The position numbers and the translations under genes were made by a program. Positions 41,661 to 49,460 of a DNA stretch of 64,000 bases are shown here, in pieces. This stretch comes from Sphingomonas sp. OK281 (GTDB lineage: Bacteria; Pseudomonadota; Alphaproteobacteria; Sphingomonadales; Sphingomonadaceae): assembly GCF_900115295.1 (NCBI RefSeq), contig NZ_FOVZ01000001.1, positions 620,001-684,000 on the forward strand, given 5' to 3'. Below the pieces are notes generated by a model. It was not told the DNA's origin. It ran no database searches and saw only the letters and a list, made by a program, of their open reading frames with translations. The stretch's first letter is position 1. Every line of letters starts with the position of its first letter.

Positions 41661-41686
41661 GAACAGACGAGGAACTTCTATGGAAC
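41661..41686 (-). promoter_or_regulatory. LexA operator: two overlapping GTTC-N7-GTTC SOS boxes
   Basis: On the minus strand GTTC occurs three times in the same direction with exactly seven bases between copies (plus-strand GAAC at 41661-41664, 41672-41675, 41683-41686). GTTC-N7-GTTC is the alphaproteobacterial SOS box, so this is a tandem, overlapping double operator 17-42 bases before the lexA ATG. Confidence 0.85.
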
Positions 41687-41712
41687 ATAATTAACGCCGT
41701 CAAGCGCTCGCT

Positions 41713-42894
41713 TCATGCGATCACGAGGATTTCCGCCGATTCGCCTCTCTTTGCAACCGGAGCGTTGCCGGGGCGGACGATGAGGCAGGTCGAGCGGGCC
41801 AGTGTCAGCAGCATCGAGCTGTCCTGGATCGTTGAGGCATAGGCTTTCCCGTCGCGCAGCTCGGCGCGGAGATAGTCGGTGCGGGCGTTGTTCACAGGCA
41901 GGTCTTCGCCGAGTAGCGCGTGGGTCGACTGGGGGAGCGGGTCGCTTGCGCCGGCCATGTGCGCGACGACGGGTTTGACGAACAGCGTTGCGGTAACGAA
42001 CGCGGAGACCGGGTTGCCGGGGAGGCCGAGCACCATCATCTCGCTGATCCGGCCGGCCATCATCGGCTTGCCGGGGCGCAGCGCGATCCGCCAGAAGTCG
42101 ATGGTGCCGCCGGCGGCTTCGATTGCCGGGCGGACGAGGTCGTGGTCGCCGACCGATGCGCCGCCGGTGGTGACGAGCAGGTCGGCCTGGACGCTGGCGA
42201 AGGCCTCGCGGAGGACTTCCAGATTGTCGGGCAGGATGCCGAGATCGATGATGTCGACGGGCATGTCGGCGAGCATCGCGGCGAGCATGATGCCGTTCGA
42301 TTCGGGGAGCGCCACGCCGTCGGTGGTCGAGCCGGGGGGGACGAGTTCGTCGCCGGTGGCGGCGACGGCGACGCGGACGCGGCGGTTGACGGTGAGGCTG
42401 CCGTGGCCGCCGGTCGCGGCGACGGCGATGCGCGCGGGGCTGAGGCGGTCGCCGGCGGCGATCAGGCGGGTGCCGGTCGAGAAGTCGAGACCCTTGCGCC
42501 GGGTGTTGCGGCCGAGCGTCGGGGGGCCTTCGCCGGCCAGGATCAGGGTTGCGCCGTCGCGTTCGGCTTCTTCCTGGACCATGACGGTGTCGGCGCCTTC
42601 GGGCATGGCGGCGCCGGTGAAGATGCGGGTCGCTTCGTTGGGGGCGACGTGGCCGGTGAAGGGGCGGCCGGCGGCGCTTTCGCCGATGACTTTCCAGGGG
42701 CCGGGGAGGTCTTCGAAGCGGATCGCGTAGCCGTCCATGGCCGAGAGGTCTGCGGCGGGTTGGGTCCGGCGGGCGAGGATGTCCTCGGCGGCCCAGCGGC
42801 CGGCGGCTTCGCGTAGCGTCACGGTCTCGTGGCCGACGCGGGGGGCCATGGTGAAGAGGCGGGACTGGGCTTCGGCGACGGGGACTAGGGTCAT
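41713..42894 (-). CDS. moeA: molybdopterin molybdenumtransferase
   Basis: 393-residue MoeA, which inserts molybdate into adenylylated molybdopterin. Motifs include SAMDGYAIRFEDL (domain I), RIFTGAAMPEGADTVMVQEE, the MoCF-like domain with TTGGASVGDHDLVRPA, and LPGNPVSAFVT. The start ATG 42894 begins the family N-terminus (MTLVPVAEAQ); the frame stays open further upstream through a palindromic repeat but is not coding there. It is in the same direction as lexA. moaC lies about 1.4 kb away across a TonB-family gene. Confidence 0.95.
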   Translation of the reverse strand: MTLVPVAEAQSRLFTMAPRVGHETVTLREAAGRWAAEDILARRTQPAADLSAMDGYAIRFEDLPGPWKVIGESAAGRPFTGHVAPNEATRIFTGAAMPEGADTVMVQEEAERDGATLILAGEGPPTLGRNTRRKGLDFSTGTRLIAAGDRLSPARIAVAATGGHGSLTVNRRVRVAVAATGDELVPPGSTTDGVALPESNGIMLAAMLADMPVDIIDLGILPDNLEVLREAFASVQADLLVTTGGASVGDHDLVRPAIEAAGGTIDFWRIALRPGKPMMAGRISEMMVLGLPGNPVSAFVTATLFVKPVVAHMAGASDPLPQSTHALLGEDLPVNNARTDYLRAELRDGKAYASTIQDSSMLLTLARSTCLIVRPGNAPVAKRGESAEILVIA

Positions 42895-43440
42895 GCTAAG
42901 GCTCTGTTTTTGGGCGGTTCTGAAAAGTGAAGTATAGGAAGTGTAGACGCTGGGAGCGTTTTGGCGGTGGGCGCTTTTCGCGTGTTGTATGGGGAAGCGC
43001 GGGGCGTGGGGGTAGGTTCCGTGCTTTGCCATGGGTTTGGGATGTAGGACAGGTGTCGTTGGCCCGAGGTGCGAAGAGCTTGGCCGCTGCTGACGCTTTG
43101 GTGTCTCGGCGGGCGAGCGGTCTGGTTCGATCGATATCGAACATTCGCTACTGCCTCCTTGTTCTCCCGCGAAGGCGGGAGCCCAGGCTGGGTCCCCGCC
43201 TTCGCGGGGAAACAAGAGTTGGGCGGAGGGCGGTTGCTATAATGCTGGCCTTCCCAATTGGGTCTCGGCCTTCGCCGGGGTGGTGCTAGTTCACTGGTGT
43301 GGTGCTGGCAGGTTGGTGCCGCTGCTTTCTTCCGGGTCGGCGAGTGGATGCGGGTGATGGCATTCGTCCTTCGTACCTCTGGCCAGCGCGGGTTCATCCT
43401 TTGCGGGGCTTTGTTTGGAGGAAAGAGACACCAGATTAGC
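42895..43440. other. 546-base intergenic region between moeA and the TonB-family gene
   Basis: Divergent promoter region with no gene. It contains a palindromic repeat at 43157-43216 and a half unit near 43247-43290 (CCCAATTGGGTCTCGGCCTT then CGCCGGGG). A purine-rich site GGAGGAAAG (43417-43425) precedes the downstream gene. Open frames here are repeat translations. Confidence 0.55.
43157..43216. repeat. palindromic repeat (CTCCCGCGAAGGCGGGAG family)
   Basis: Facing units TCTCCCGCGAAGGCGGGAGC and TCCCCGCCTTCGCGGGGAAA around CCAGGCTGGG. Near-identical copies lie at 9237-9298 and 59151-59210. Confidence 0.8.
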
Positions 43441-44181
43441 ATGATGACGCGTAATCAGCCTCGGGCGAGAGACAGGATCGGGGCGGCGGTGGGTGCGGTC
43501 CTGTTGCCGGGGGTGCTGGGCTATGCGCTGCTCAACGGGCTGGTGGTGACGATGCCGGCGGCGGTGAGCGATGCGTTGAAGGTGTTCGATGCGGCGCCGC
43601 CTCCGCCACCGCCGCCCGAGGAGAAGGTCAGGCCTCGGCCTTCGCCTAGCCGGAAGCCGGAGGGGGCCGCGTCGCCGCCTAATCTGAAGTCGAAGGCTAC
43701 CGAGGTGGTGGCGCCACCGCCGGTGGTGCCGGTTGTGGTGCCGCCGCCTGTCGTGGTTGCGGAGAAGGCTGGGGTGGGGGCGCAGGCTACTGCGGGGGCC
43801 TCGGATGTGCGCGGGCCGGGGACCGGGAGTGGCGGGATTGGTAATGGCACCGGGAGTGGGGGATATGGCGATGGCGACGGTGGTGGGGGCGAGGAGACGC
43901 CGCCGCGGTGGCGCAGGGGGCGGTTGAAGGATTCGGACTATCCACGCGAGGCGGCGGAGACGGGGATCCGGGGGCGGGTCTCGGTGCGGTATCTGGTGCA
44001 GACCGATGGGCGGGTGTCGCGGTGCCGGGTGACCCGGTCGAGCGGAAGCCGGGAGCTTGATAATCTGACGTGTCGGTTGATCGAGGAGCGGTTTCGGTAT
44101 GATCCCTCGCTCGATGCGGCGGGGCGGCCGGTGGAGTCGACGATCGTTGAGAGCCACGACTGGTCTATGGATGGGGATTGA
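43441..44181 (+). CDS. TonB-family energy transducer
   Basis: 246 residues. An N-terminal anchor helix (about 20-40, AAVGAVLLPGVLGYALLNGL) is followed by a periplasmic Pro-rich stretch (PPPPPPPEEKVRPRP), a Gly/Asp-rich linker, and a C-terminal TonB domain (about 165-246) with YPREAAETGIRGRVSVRYLV. It would couple inner-membrane proton energy to outer-membrane receptors, normally with ExbB/ExbD, which are not seen here. ATG 43441 or 43444 may be used. Flanked by repeats and a terminator, it interrupts the moaC-moeA neighbourhood. Confidence 0.85.
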   Translation: MMTRNQPRARDRIGAAVGAVLLPGVLGYALLNGLVVTMPAAVSDALKVFDAAPPPPPPPEEKVRPRPSPSRKPEGAASPPNLKSKATEVVAPPPVVPVVVPPPVVVAEKAGVGAQATAGASDVRGPGTGSGGIGNGTGSGGYGDGDGGGGEETPPRWRRGRLKDSDYPREAAETGIRGRVSVRYLVQTDGRVSRCRVTRSSGSRELDNLTCRLIEERFRYDPSLDAAGRPVESTIVESHDWSMDGD

Positions 44182-44242
44182 AGTCCCAGGCTAGGCCCGC
44201 TTTGCTTGGCTTGCCCTCACCCTCGCCGCCTTTGGCGTCTAT

Positions 44243-44274
44243 CCCTCTCCCCTTTGGGGAGAGGGTTTTGTTTT
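44243..44274 (+). terminator. intrinsic terminator after the TonB-family gene
   Basis: Perfect 10-bp stem CCCTCTCCCC (44243-44252), TTT loop, GGGGAGAGGG (44256-44265), followed by TTTTGTTTT. It is a textbook Rho-independent terminator on the plus strand. It ends at the moaC stop, so it separates the convergent genes. Confidence 0.88.
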
Positions 44275-44740
44275 AGGCGGTCCAGTTGCCGGATTTTCCA
44301 CCGGACTTTGCGCGGACGCGGATGTCGGTGAGGACCATCGTCTTGTCGATCGCCTTGGCCATGTCGTAGATCGTCAGGAGCGTGACCGTGGCGGCGGTGA
44401 GCGCTTCCATTTCGACGCCGGTCTTGCCTTCGGTCGAGGCAGTGGCGGTGGCGGTTACGCCGGTTTCGTCGACGACGAGGTCGATCTCCACCTTGGTGAG
44501 CGGGAGCGGGTGGCAGAGGGGGATCAGGTCGCTGGTGTGCTTGGCGGCCATGATGCCGGCGACGCGCGCGACGGCGAGGACGTCGCCCTTCTTCGCGGTG
44601 CCGGCGCCGATCGCCGCGGCGGCTTCGGCGGACATGGTGATGCGGCCGGAGGCGATGGCTTCGCGGGCGGTGACCGCCTTGCCGCCGACGTCGACCATGC
44701 GGGCCGCGCCGGCTTCGTCGATGTGGGTGAGGCCGGTCAT
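44273..44740 (-). CDS. moaC: cyclic pyranopterin monophosphate synthase
   Basis: 155-residue enzyme that, with MoaA, makes cyclic pyranopterin monophosphate in molybdenum cofactor synthesis. Signature stretches are [35 protein letters not shown] and [20 protein letters not shown] with KAIDK. The ATG overlaps the trpC stop (ATGA), so it is read as the last gene of trpG-trpD-trpC-moaC. Confidence 0.97.
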   Translation of the reverse strand: MTGLTHIDEAGAARMVDVGGKAVTAREAIASGRITMSAEAAAAIGAGTAKKGDVLAVARVAGIMAAKHTSDLIPLCHPLPLTKVEIDLVVDETGVTATATASTEGKTGVEMEALTAATVTLLTIYDMAKAIDKTMVLTDIRVRAKSGGKSGNWTA

Positions 44741-45513
44741 CCGATGAGCGCCCGGGTGGCGGCTTCGACGTCGTCCTGGCGCATCAGCGCTTCGCCGATC
44801 AGGAAGCAGTGGATGTCGTGTTCGGCCATCGCGTCGAGTTCGGCGCGCGTCGTGAGGCCGCTTTCGGCGACGAAGGTGCAGTCTTTGGGCGCCTTGCCGA
44901 CGAGGTCGTAGGTGCGCTGGAAATCGACCGAGAAGTCGCGCAGGTCGCGGTTGTTGACGCCGATCAGGCGCGACTTGAGCCTCAGCGCGCGCTCCATTTC
45001 ATGCGCGTCATGGACCTCGACCAGCACGTCCATGCCGCATTCGAGCGCGGAGGCTTCGATCTCGGCCATCTGGATGTCGTCGAGTGCGGCGACGATGATC
45101 AGGATGCAGTCGGCGCCGATCGCGCGTGCCTCGGTCGACTGCCATGGGTCGACCATGAAGTCCTTCCGCAGGACGGGGATCGAGACGGCGTCACGTGCCG
45201 CGGTGAGGTAAGCGTCGGAGCCTTGGAACCACTTTTCGTCGGTAAGGACCGAGAGGCACGCGGCGCCGCCGGCTTCATAGGCGCGAGCGTGGGCTACGGG
45301 ATCGAAATCGGCGCGGATCAGGCCTTTCGACGGGCTGGCTTTCTTGACCTCGGCGACCAGTGCGTGGCCCGTCTTCGCGTCAAGCGCGGCGCGGAAGCCG
45401 CGCGGCTTCGACATGCGGGCGATGCCGGCGTCGATGTCGGCGAGCGAGGTCGTTGCCTTGCGCGCGGCGACTTCGGCGCGCTTGGTCTCGAGGATACGGT
45501 CGAGCATGGTCAT
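44737..45513 (-). CDS. trpC: indole-3-glycerol phosphate synthase
   Basis: 258-residue TIM-barrel enzyme converting CdRP to indole-3-glycerol phosphate in tryptophan synthesis. Catalytic regions are [39 protein letters not shown] and [13 protein letters not shown], with VAESGL near the C-terminus. It is monofunctional, not fused to TrpF. It sits one base after trpD and overlaps moaC. Confidence 0.97.
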   Translation of the reverse strand: MTMLDRILETKRAEVAARKATTSLADIDAGIARMSKPRGFRAALDAKTGHALVAEVKKASPSKGLIRADFDPVAHARAYEAGGAACLSVLTDEKWFQGSDAYLTAARDAVSIPVLRKDFMVDPWQSTEARAIGADCILIIVAALDDIQMAEIEASALECGMDVLVEVHDAHEMERALRLKSRLIGVNNRDLRDFSVDFQRTYDLVGKAPKDCTFVAESGLTTRAELDAMAEHDIHCFLIGEALMRQDDVEAATRALIG

Positions 45514-45514
45514 G

Positions 45515-46507
45515 TCAGTAGGCGATCCAGCGGGCGAGCAGCGCGTCGGCGCTGCCGGTGTCGAGGGCGGCGGCGGCCTTGGCCGCGCCGTCGACGAGAG
45601 TGGGGACGGTGCCGGCGACCATCAAGGCTGCGGCGGCGTTGAGCAGGACGGCGTCGCGGTAGGCGCCGGCCTCGCCTTTCAGCAGGCGGCGGAGTGCGTC
45701 GGCGTTGTGGTGCGCGTCGCCGCCGCGAATGTCGGTGATGGCGTGGCGGGTGAGGCCTGCGTCTTCGGGCGTGACCTTGCCGGGGAGCGCGACGGTGCCG
45801 ACCGAGGCGACGATGCTAGGGCCGGCGCCCGACAGTTCGTCGAGGCCTTCTTCGCCCGAGACGACCAACGCGGCTTCGGTACCGAGCTGTTCGAGTGCTT
45901 CGGCGTAGAGCGTGACGTAGTCGGGGCGGGCGATGCCGATGAGCTGGCGGGTGGTGCCGGCCGGGTTGGCGAGCGGGCCCATCAGGTTGAAGATCGTCCG
46001 TTTGCCGATGCGTTGGCGGATCGGGGTGATGCGCTTCATCGCCGGGTGGTGGTTGGCGGCGAACAGGAACGCGATGCCGATCTCGTTGAGGCTGGCCTCG
46101 GCGGTGGCGCCGGCGCGGTCCATGTCGAGGCCGAGGACTTCGAGCGTGTCGGCGGCGCCGGCCTTGCTGGAGGCTGCGCGGTTGCCGTGCTTGGCGACGG
46201 GGACGCCGGTTGCGGCGACGACGAGCGCGACGGCGGTCGAGACGTTCAGGGTGTGGTGGCCGTCGCCGCCGGTGCCGCAGACGTCGATCGCGCCGGCGGG
46301 GGCGTCGATCGGGATCATCCGGTTGCGGAGCGCGCGCGCGGCTTCGGCGATCTCGATGCTGGTCTCGCCGCGGGTCGCGAGGTCGGTGAGGAAGGTGGCG
46401 ATCGCGTCGTCGCTCGCGCGGGCGTCGAGGATGTCGGCGAACGCCTCTCGGGCGGATTCTCTGGCGAGGGGTGAGGACGGGTCGGGGAGCGGGGCGACGG
46501 TAGTCAC
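45515..46507 (-). CDS. trpD: anthranilate phosphoribosyltransferase
   Basis: 330-residue enzyme transferring phosphoribose from PRPP to anthranilate. The PRPP motif [17 protein letters not shown], the [18 protein letters not shown] segment and [12 protein letters not shown] are present. The start is GTG 46507, overlapping the trpG stop (GTGA). The GGAGGGG just before it is the outer arm of a palindromic repeat, so the ribosome site seems to be supplied by the repeat. Confidence 0.95.
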   Translation of the reverse strand: MTTVAPLPDPSSPLARESAREAFADILDARASDDAIATFLTDLATRGETSIEIAEAARALRNRMIPIDAPAGAIDVCGTGGDGHHTLNVSTAVALVVAATGVPVAKHGNRAASSKAGAADTLEVLGLDMDRAGATAEASLNEIGIAFLFAANHHPAMKRITPIRQRIGKRTIFNLMGPLANPAGTTRQLIGIARPDYVTLYAEALEQLGTEAALVVSGEEGLDELSGAGPSIVASVGTVALPGKVTPEDAGLTRHAITDIRGGDAHHNADALRRLLKGEAGAYRDAVLLNAAAALMVAGTVPTLVDGAAKAAAALDTGSADALLARWIAY

Positions 46508-47187
46508 ATTCCCCTCCCGCTTGTGGGAGGGGTCAGGGGAGGGGCTTCCTGTCCAGCCGACTTCGTAGGTGCGGCGCTGCCCTCCCCCGACCCCTCCCGC
46601 AGGCGGGAGGGGAGTTGGTGGGGGATGTTCGCCATCTTGAGGAAGTTGGCGAGCATTTCGTGGCCGTGTTCGGTGGCGATGCTCTCCGGGTGGAACTGCA
46701 CGCCGTGAATCGGCAGCGTCTTGTGGCGGAAGCCCATCACCGTGCCGTCCTGCGCGGTCGCGTTGACCACCAGCGTGTCGGGGACCGCGTTGACGATCAG
46801 CGAGTGATAGCGCGTGGCGATGAATGGCGAAGGCAGTCCGGCGTAGAGCCCGGTATCGTCGTGGACGACGGGCGAGGTCTTGCCGTGCATGAGCCCGCCG
46901 CGTTCGACCTTGCCGCCGAAATGCTGGCCGATCGCCTGGTGGCCGAGGCACACGCCCAGCAGCGGCTTGCCGGCATCCGCGCAGGCGGCGACCAAGTCGA
47001 GGCTGACGCCCGCCTCGGTCGGCGTGCAGGGGCCGGGGGAAATGAGGAACGCGTCCGCGCCCGACGACAGAGCCTGCCCGGCGGAGATCGCATCGTTGCG
47101 GACGACTTCGACCTCGGCACCCAGTTCCATCAGGTAATGGACGAGGTTCCAGGTGAAGCTGTCGTAATTGTCGACGACGAGGATCAT
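46504..47187 (-). CDS. trpG: anthranilate synthase glutamine amidotransferase, repeat-extended C-terminus
   Basis: 227 residues. Class I amidotransferase that feeds ammonia to TrpE. The nucleophile Cys80 lies in [15 protein letters not shown], and the His-Glu pair in HGVQFHPES. The enzyme proper ends near residue 192; the last 35 residues ([11 protein letters not shown]... [11 protein letters not shown]) are the translation of the palindromic repeat at 46510-46614. ATG 47187 matches the family start ([15 protein letters not shown]). trpE is not adjacent; a small gene and about 0.8 kb lie between. Confidence 0.94.
   Translation of the reverse strand: MILVVDNYDSFTWNLVHYLMELGAEVEVVRNDAISAGQALSSGADAFLISPGPCTPTEAGVSLDLVAACADAGKPLLGVCLGHQAIGQHFGGKVERGGLMHGKTSPVVHDDTGLYAGLPSPFIATRYHSLIVNAVPDTLVVNATAQDGTVMGFRHKTLPIHGVQFHPESIATEHGHEMLANFLKMANIPHQLPSRLREGSGEGSAAPTKSAGQEAPPLTPPTSGRGM
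46510..46614. repeat. palindromic repeat inside the 3' end of trpG
   Basis: Unit CCCCTCCCGCTTGTGGGAGG (46510-46532 region) faces CCCGACCCCTCCCGCAGGCG then GGAGGGG (46585-46614). It is the CCCCTCCCGC family, as at 7993-8136. It is unusual in lying within a reading frame. Confidence 0.85.
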
Positions 47188-47400
47188 GGCGCCGCCATAG
47201 CCGATGCGGGGCGCCATGCAACGTGTCCCGCGACATCGCCGCAGCCACATGGCGACGTTGCTGCGACGACCTGCCATAATTTTGCCGTGCCGCAGTCGCG
47301 AAAGGCCGTGGCGCTTCCTATATCCGCTGGCCGGACGGTCTTCATTCAGTGCGGAGCAATGCCGCGTGACGGACGTTATCCGTTCAAAGGAGCTTAACCG

Positions 47401-47805
47401 ATGTTTCGTACCGTCGTCCTCGCCGCGCTGATCGCGCTACCCGCCATGGCTTCGGCGCAGGACGCCCAGGTCGACACGCCGCCCCAGCGTATCCGCAGCG
47501 TCACGCTGACCGGCGACCAGAAATGCCCCAAGTCGAGCGGTGGCGAGATCGTCGTCTGTTCGACTCTGGACCAACCGTATCGCATCCCGAAGTCGCTGCG
47601 TGATGACAAGCCGATCGCGGCGCAGAACCAGAGCTGGGTGAACCGCGCCGCGTCGATCGACCAGATCGGCCGGGTTGCCGGCGGGTTGCCGGATACGTGT
47701 TCGGCAGTCGGGACGGGTGGCCAGTCGGGCTGTTTCCTCGCGCGGAACCAGGCCTATGCAGCGGAACGTCGTGCACCGGCGAGCGAGACGAACACGACGC
47801 CGTAA
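47401..47805 (+). CDS. small exported protein of unknown function
   Basis: 134 residues with a clear signal peptide ([20 protein letters not shown]) and a mature part with four cysteines (KCPKS, VVCST, DTCSA, GCFL) that could form two disulfides, plus [16 protein letters not shown] precedes ATG 47401 by eight bases. It is divergent from trpG and separates trpE from trpGDC. No family was recognised. A periplasmic location is likely. Confidence 0.75.
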   Translation: MFRTVVLAALIALPAMASAQDAQVDTPPQRIRSVTLTGDQKCPKSSGGEIVVCSTLDQPYRIPKSLRDDKPIAAQNQSWVNRAASIDQIGRVAGGLPDTCSAVGTGGQSGCFLARNQAYAAERRAPASETNTTP

Positions 47806-47820
47806 GATTAGCTCATTAAC

Positions 47821-47925
47821 ACCTCCCCGGCGAAGGCCGGGGCCCAGGTGGGGGACATTCGTAAAGACGGTCGCGTATCGTTACTGTGACCTTTCCAACT
47901 GGGCCCCGGCCTTCGCCGGGGAGGT
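47821..47925. repeat. palindromic repeat (CCCCGGCGAAGGCCGGGG family)
   Basis: CTCCCCGGCGAAGGCCGGGG at the left faces CCCCGGCCTTCGCCGGGGAG at the right, both linked to CCCAG/CTGGG. It lies between convergent genes. The right half matches the copy at 59277-59381, including TGACCTTTCCAACTGGG. Confidence 0.8.
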
Positions 47926-47962
47926 ATAACTATACCGGGTCGGTCTTTCTGGGTGACCGCAC

Positions 47963-49456
47963 TTACTGACCGAAACCAGAGGACTTAGCCCGACTGACAG
48001 CCTCGCGGGCGGCAGCCAGGATTGCCCCGGCTTTCGCCTCGCATTCGCGTTGTTCGTATTCGGGGATGCTGTCGGCGACGATGCCCGCGCCGGCCTGGAC
48101 GTGGATCGTGCCGTCCTTCACCACCGCGGTCCGCAGCACGATGCACGAGTCCATCGAGCCGTCGGGGGAGAAATAGCCGACTCCGCCGGCGTACGCACCG
48201 CGGCGTTCGGGCTCGAGTTCGGCGATGATCTGGCAGGCGCGGACTTTCGGTGCGCCGCTGACCGTGCCGGCGGGAAAGCCCGCGAACAGCGCGTCGAGCG
48301 CGTCCTTGTCGGGCGATAGCGTGCCGACGACGTTCGAGACGATGTGCATGACGTGGCTGTAGAATTCCACGCCGTAGCTGGCGGTCACCTTTACAGACCC
48401 CGGTGCCGCGGCGCGGCCGACGTCGTTGCGGCCGAGATCGAGCAGCATCAGGTGTTCCGCGCGCTCCTTCGGGTCGGCGAGCAGGCTGACGCGGTTGGCC
48501 TCGTCCTCGGCGGCGGTCTTGCCGCGCGGACGCGTACCGGCGATCGGGCGGATCGTTACTTCTTCGTCGCGGACGCGGACGAGGATCTCGGGGCTCGAGC
48601 CGATCAGCGCGAAGCCGGGGAGGTCGAGGTGGTAGAGGAACGGCGACGGATTGATGCGGCGGAGCGAGCGGTAGAGCTCGAACGGCGGGAGTGCGAACGG
48701 CGTGCTGAAGCGCTGGGCGAGCACCACCTGGAAGATGTCGCCGGCGAGGATGTAGTCCTTCGCCGCCGCGACCATCTCGCCGTAGCGGCCCTCGGGGAGC
48801 GCGGGCGTGTAGGTCGGTTCGGCGACGTCGGCGCGGACCGGCGTGGGGACGGGCGTGCTGGCGAGCTTGGCGGCGACCGCGTCGAGACGCTCTTCGGCTT
48901 CCGTCACGATCGCGTCGGCATCGCGGGCCGGATCGGGCCAGGCCGGCGCGACGAGGTAGAGCGCGTCGGTCAGGCGATCGAAAACCAGGACGACGGTCGG
49001 TCGCACGAAGATCATGTCGGGCAGCCCGAGCGGATCGACCGGCGGTTGCGGCAAATTCTCGACCAGGCCGATCGTCTCATAGCCGAAATAGCCGACGAGG
49101 CAGGCCAGCGCGCGCGGCAGTTCAGCCGGAACGTCAGCGCGGCATTCGGCGACGAGCGCGCGAAGTGCATCGAGCGTGGGGACCGGGCACGGCTCGAACG
49201 TATCGCGATCGGTGGCCCAGTGGCGGTTGATCTCGGCATTGGGGCCATGCGCGCGAAACAGCAGGTCGGGCGCGAGGCCGATCAGGCTGTGACGACCGCG
49301 GGTTGCGCCGCCCTCGACCGATTCGAGCAGGAAGTCGCCACGCCCCGGCTCGATCAGTTTCAGCGCCGCCGCGACCGGGGTTTCGGTGTCGGCAACCTGA
49401 CGACGCCAGACGAGCGCGGGGCGCCCTTCGGCGAGTGCTTCACGCGCGCTCGTCAT
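47963..49456 (-). CDS. trpE: anthranilate synthase component I
   Basis: 497-residue chorismate-using enzyme of tryptophan synthesis. The chorismate-binding domain (about 230-490) shows DIFQVVLAQRFSTPF, FALIGSSPEILVRV, TRPRGKTAAEDEANRVSLL, LMLLDLGRNDVGRAA and AGTVSGAPKVRA. ATG 49456 gives the family N-terminus; upstream starts lie in ppiD. It begins four bases after the ppiD stop, so it is expressed with ppiD rather than with trpGDC. No leader peptide or attenuator was seen. Confidence 0.96.
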   Translation of the reverse strand: MTSAREALAEGRPALVWRRQVADTETPVAAALKLIEPGRGDFLLESVEGGATRGRHSLIGLAPDLLFRAHGPNAEINRHWATDRDTFEPCPVPTLDALRALVAECRADVPAELPRALACLVGYFGYETIGLVENLPQPPVDPLGLPDMIFVRPTVVLVFDRLTDALYLVAPAWPDPARDADAIVTEAEERLDAVAAKLASTPVPTPVRADVAEPTYTPALPEGRYGEMVAAAKDYILAGDIFQVVLAQRFSTPFALPPFELYRSLRRINPSPFLYHLDLPGFALIGSSPEILVRVRDEEVTIRPIAGTRPRGKTAAEDEANRVSLLADPKERAEHLMLLDLGRNDVGRAAAPGSVKVTASYGVEFYSHVMHIVSNVVGTLSPDKDALDALFAGFPAGTVSGAPKVRACQIIAELEPERRGAYAGGVGYFSPDGSMDSCIVLRTAVVKDGTIHVQAGAGIVADSIPEYEQRECEAKAGAILAAAREAVSRAKSSGFGQ

Positions 49457-49460
49457 CCGA

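Noticed and set aside
42895..43215. Upstream extension of the moeA frame by 107 residues
   Set aside because: The extension translates a palindromic repeat and lacks MoeA similarity; the family start is at 42894.
47353..47377. EcfG-like site GGAGC-N16-CGTT before the small secreted protein gene
   Set aside because: One mismatch in the more conserved -35 element and only 23 bases to the ATG; too weak to list as a promoter.
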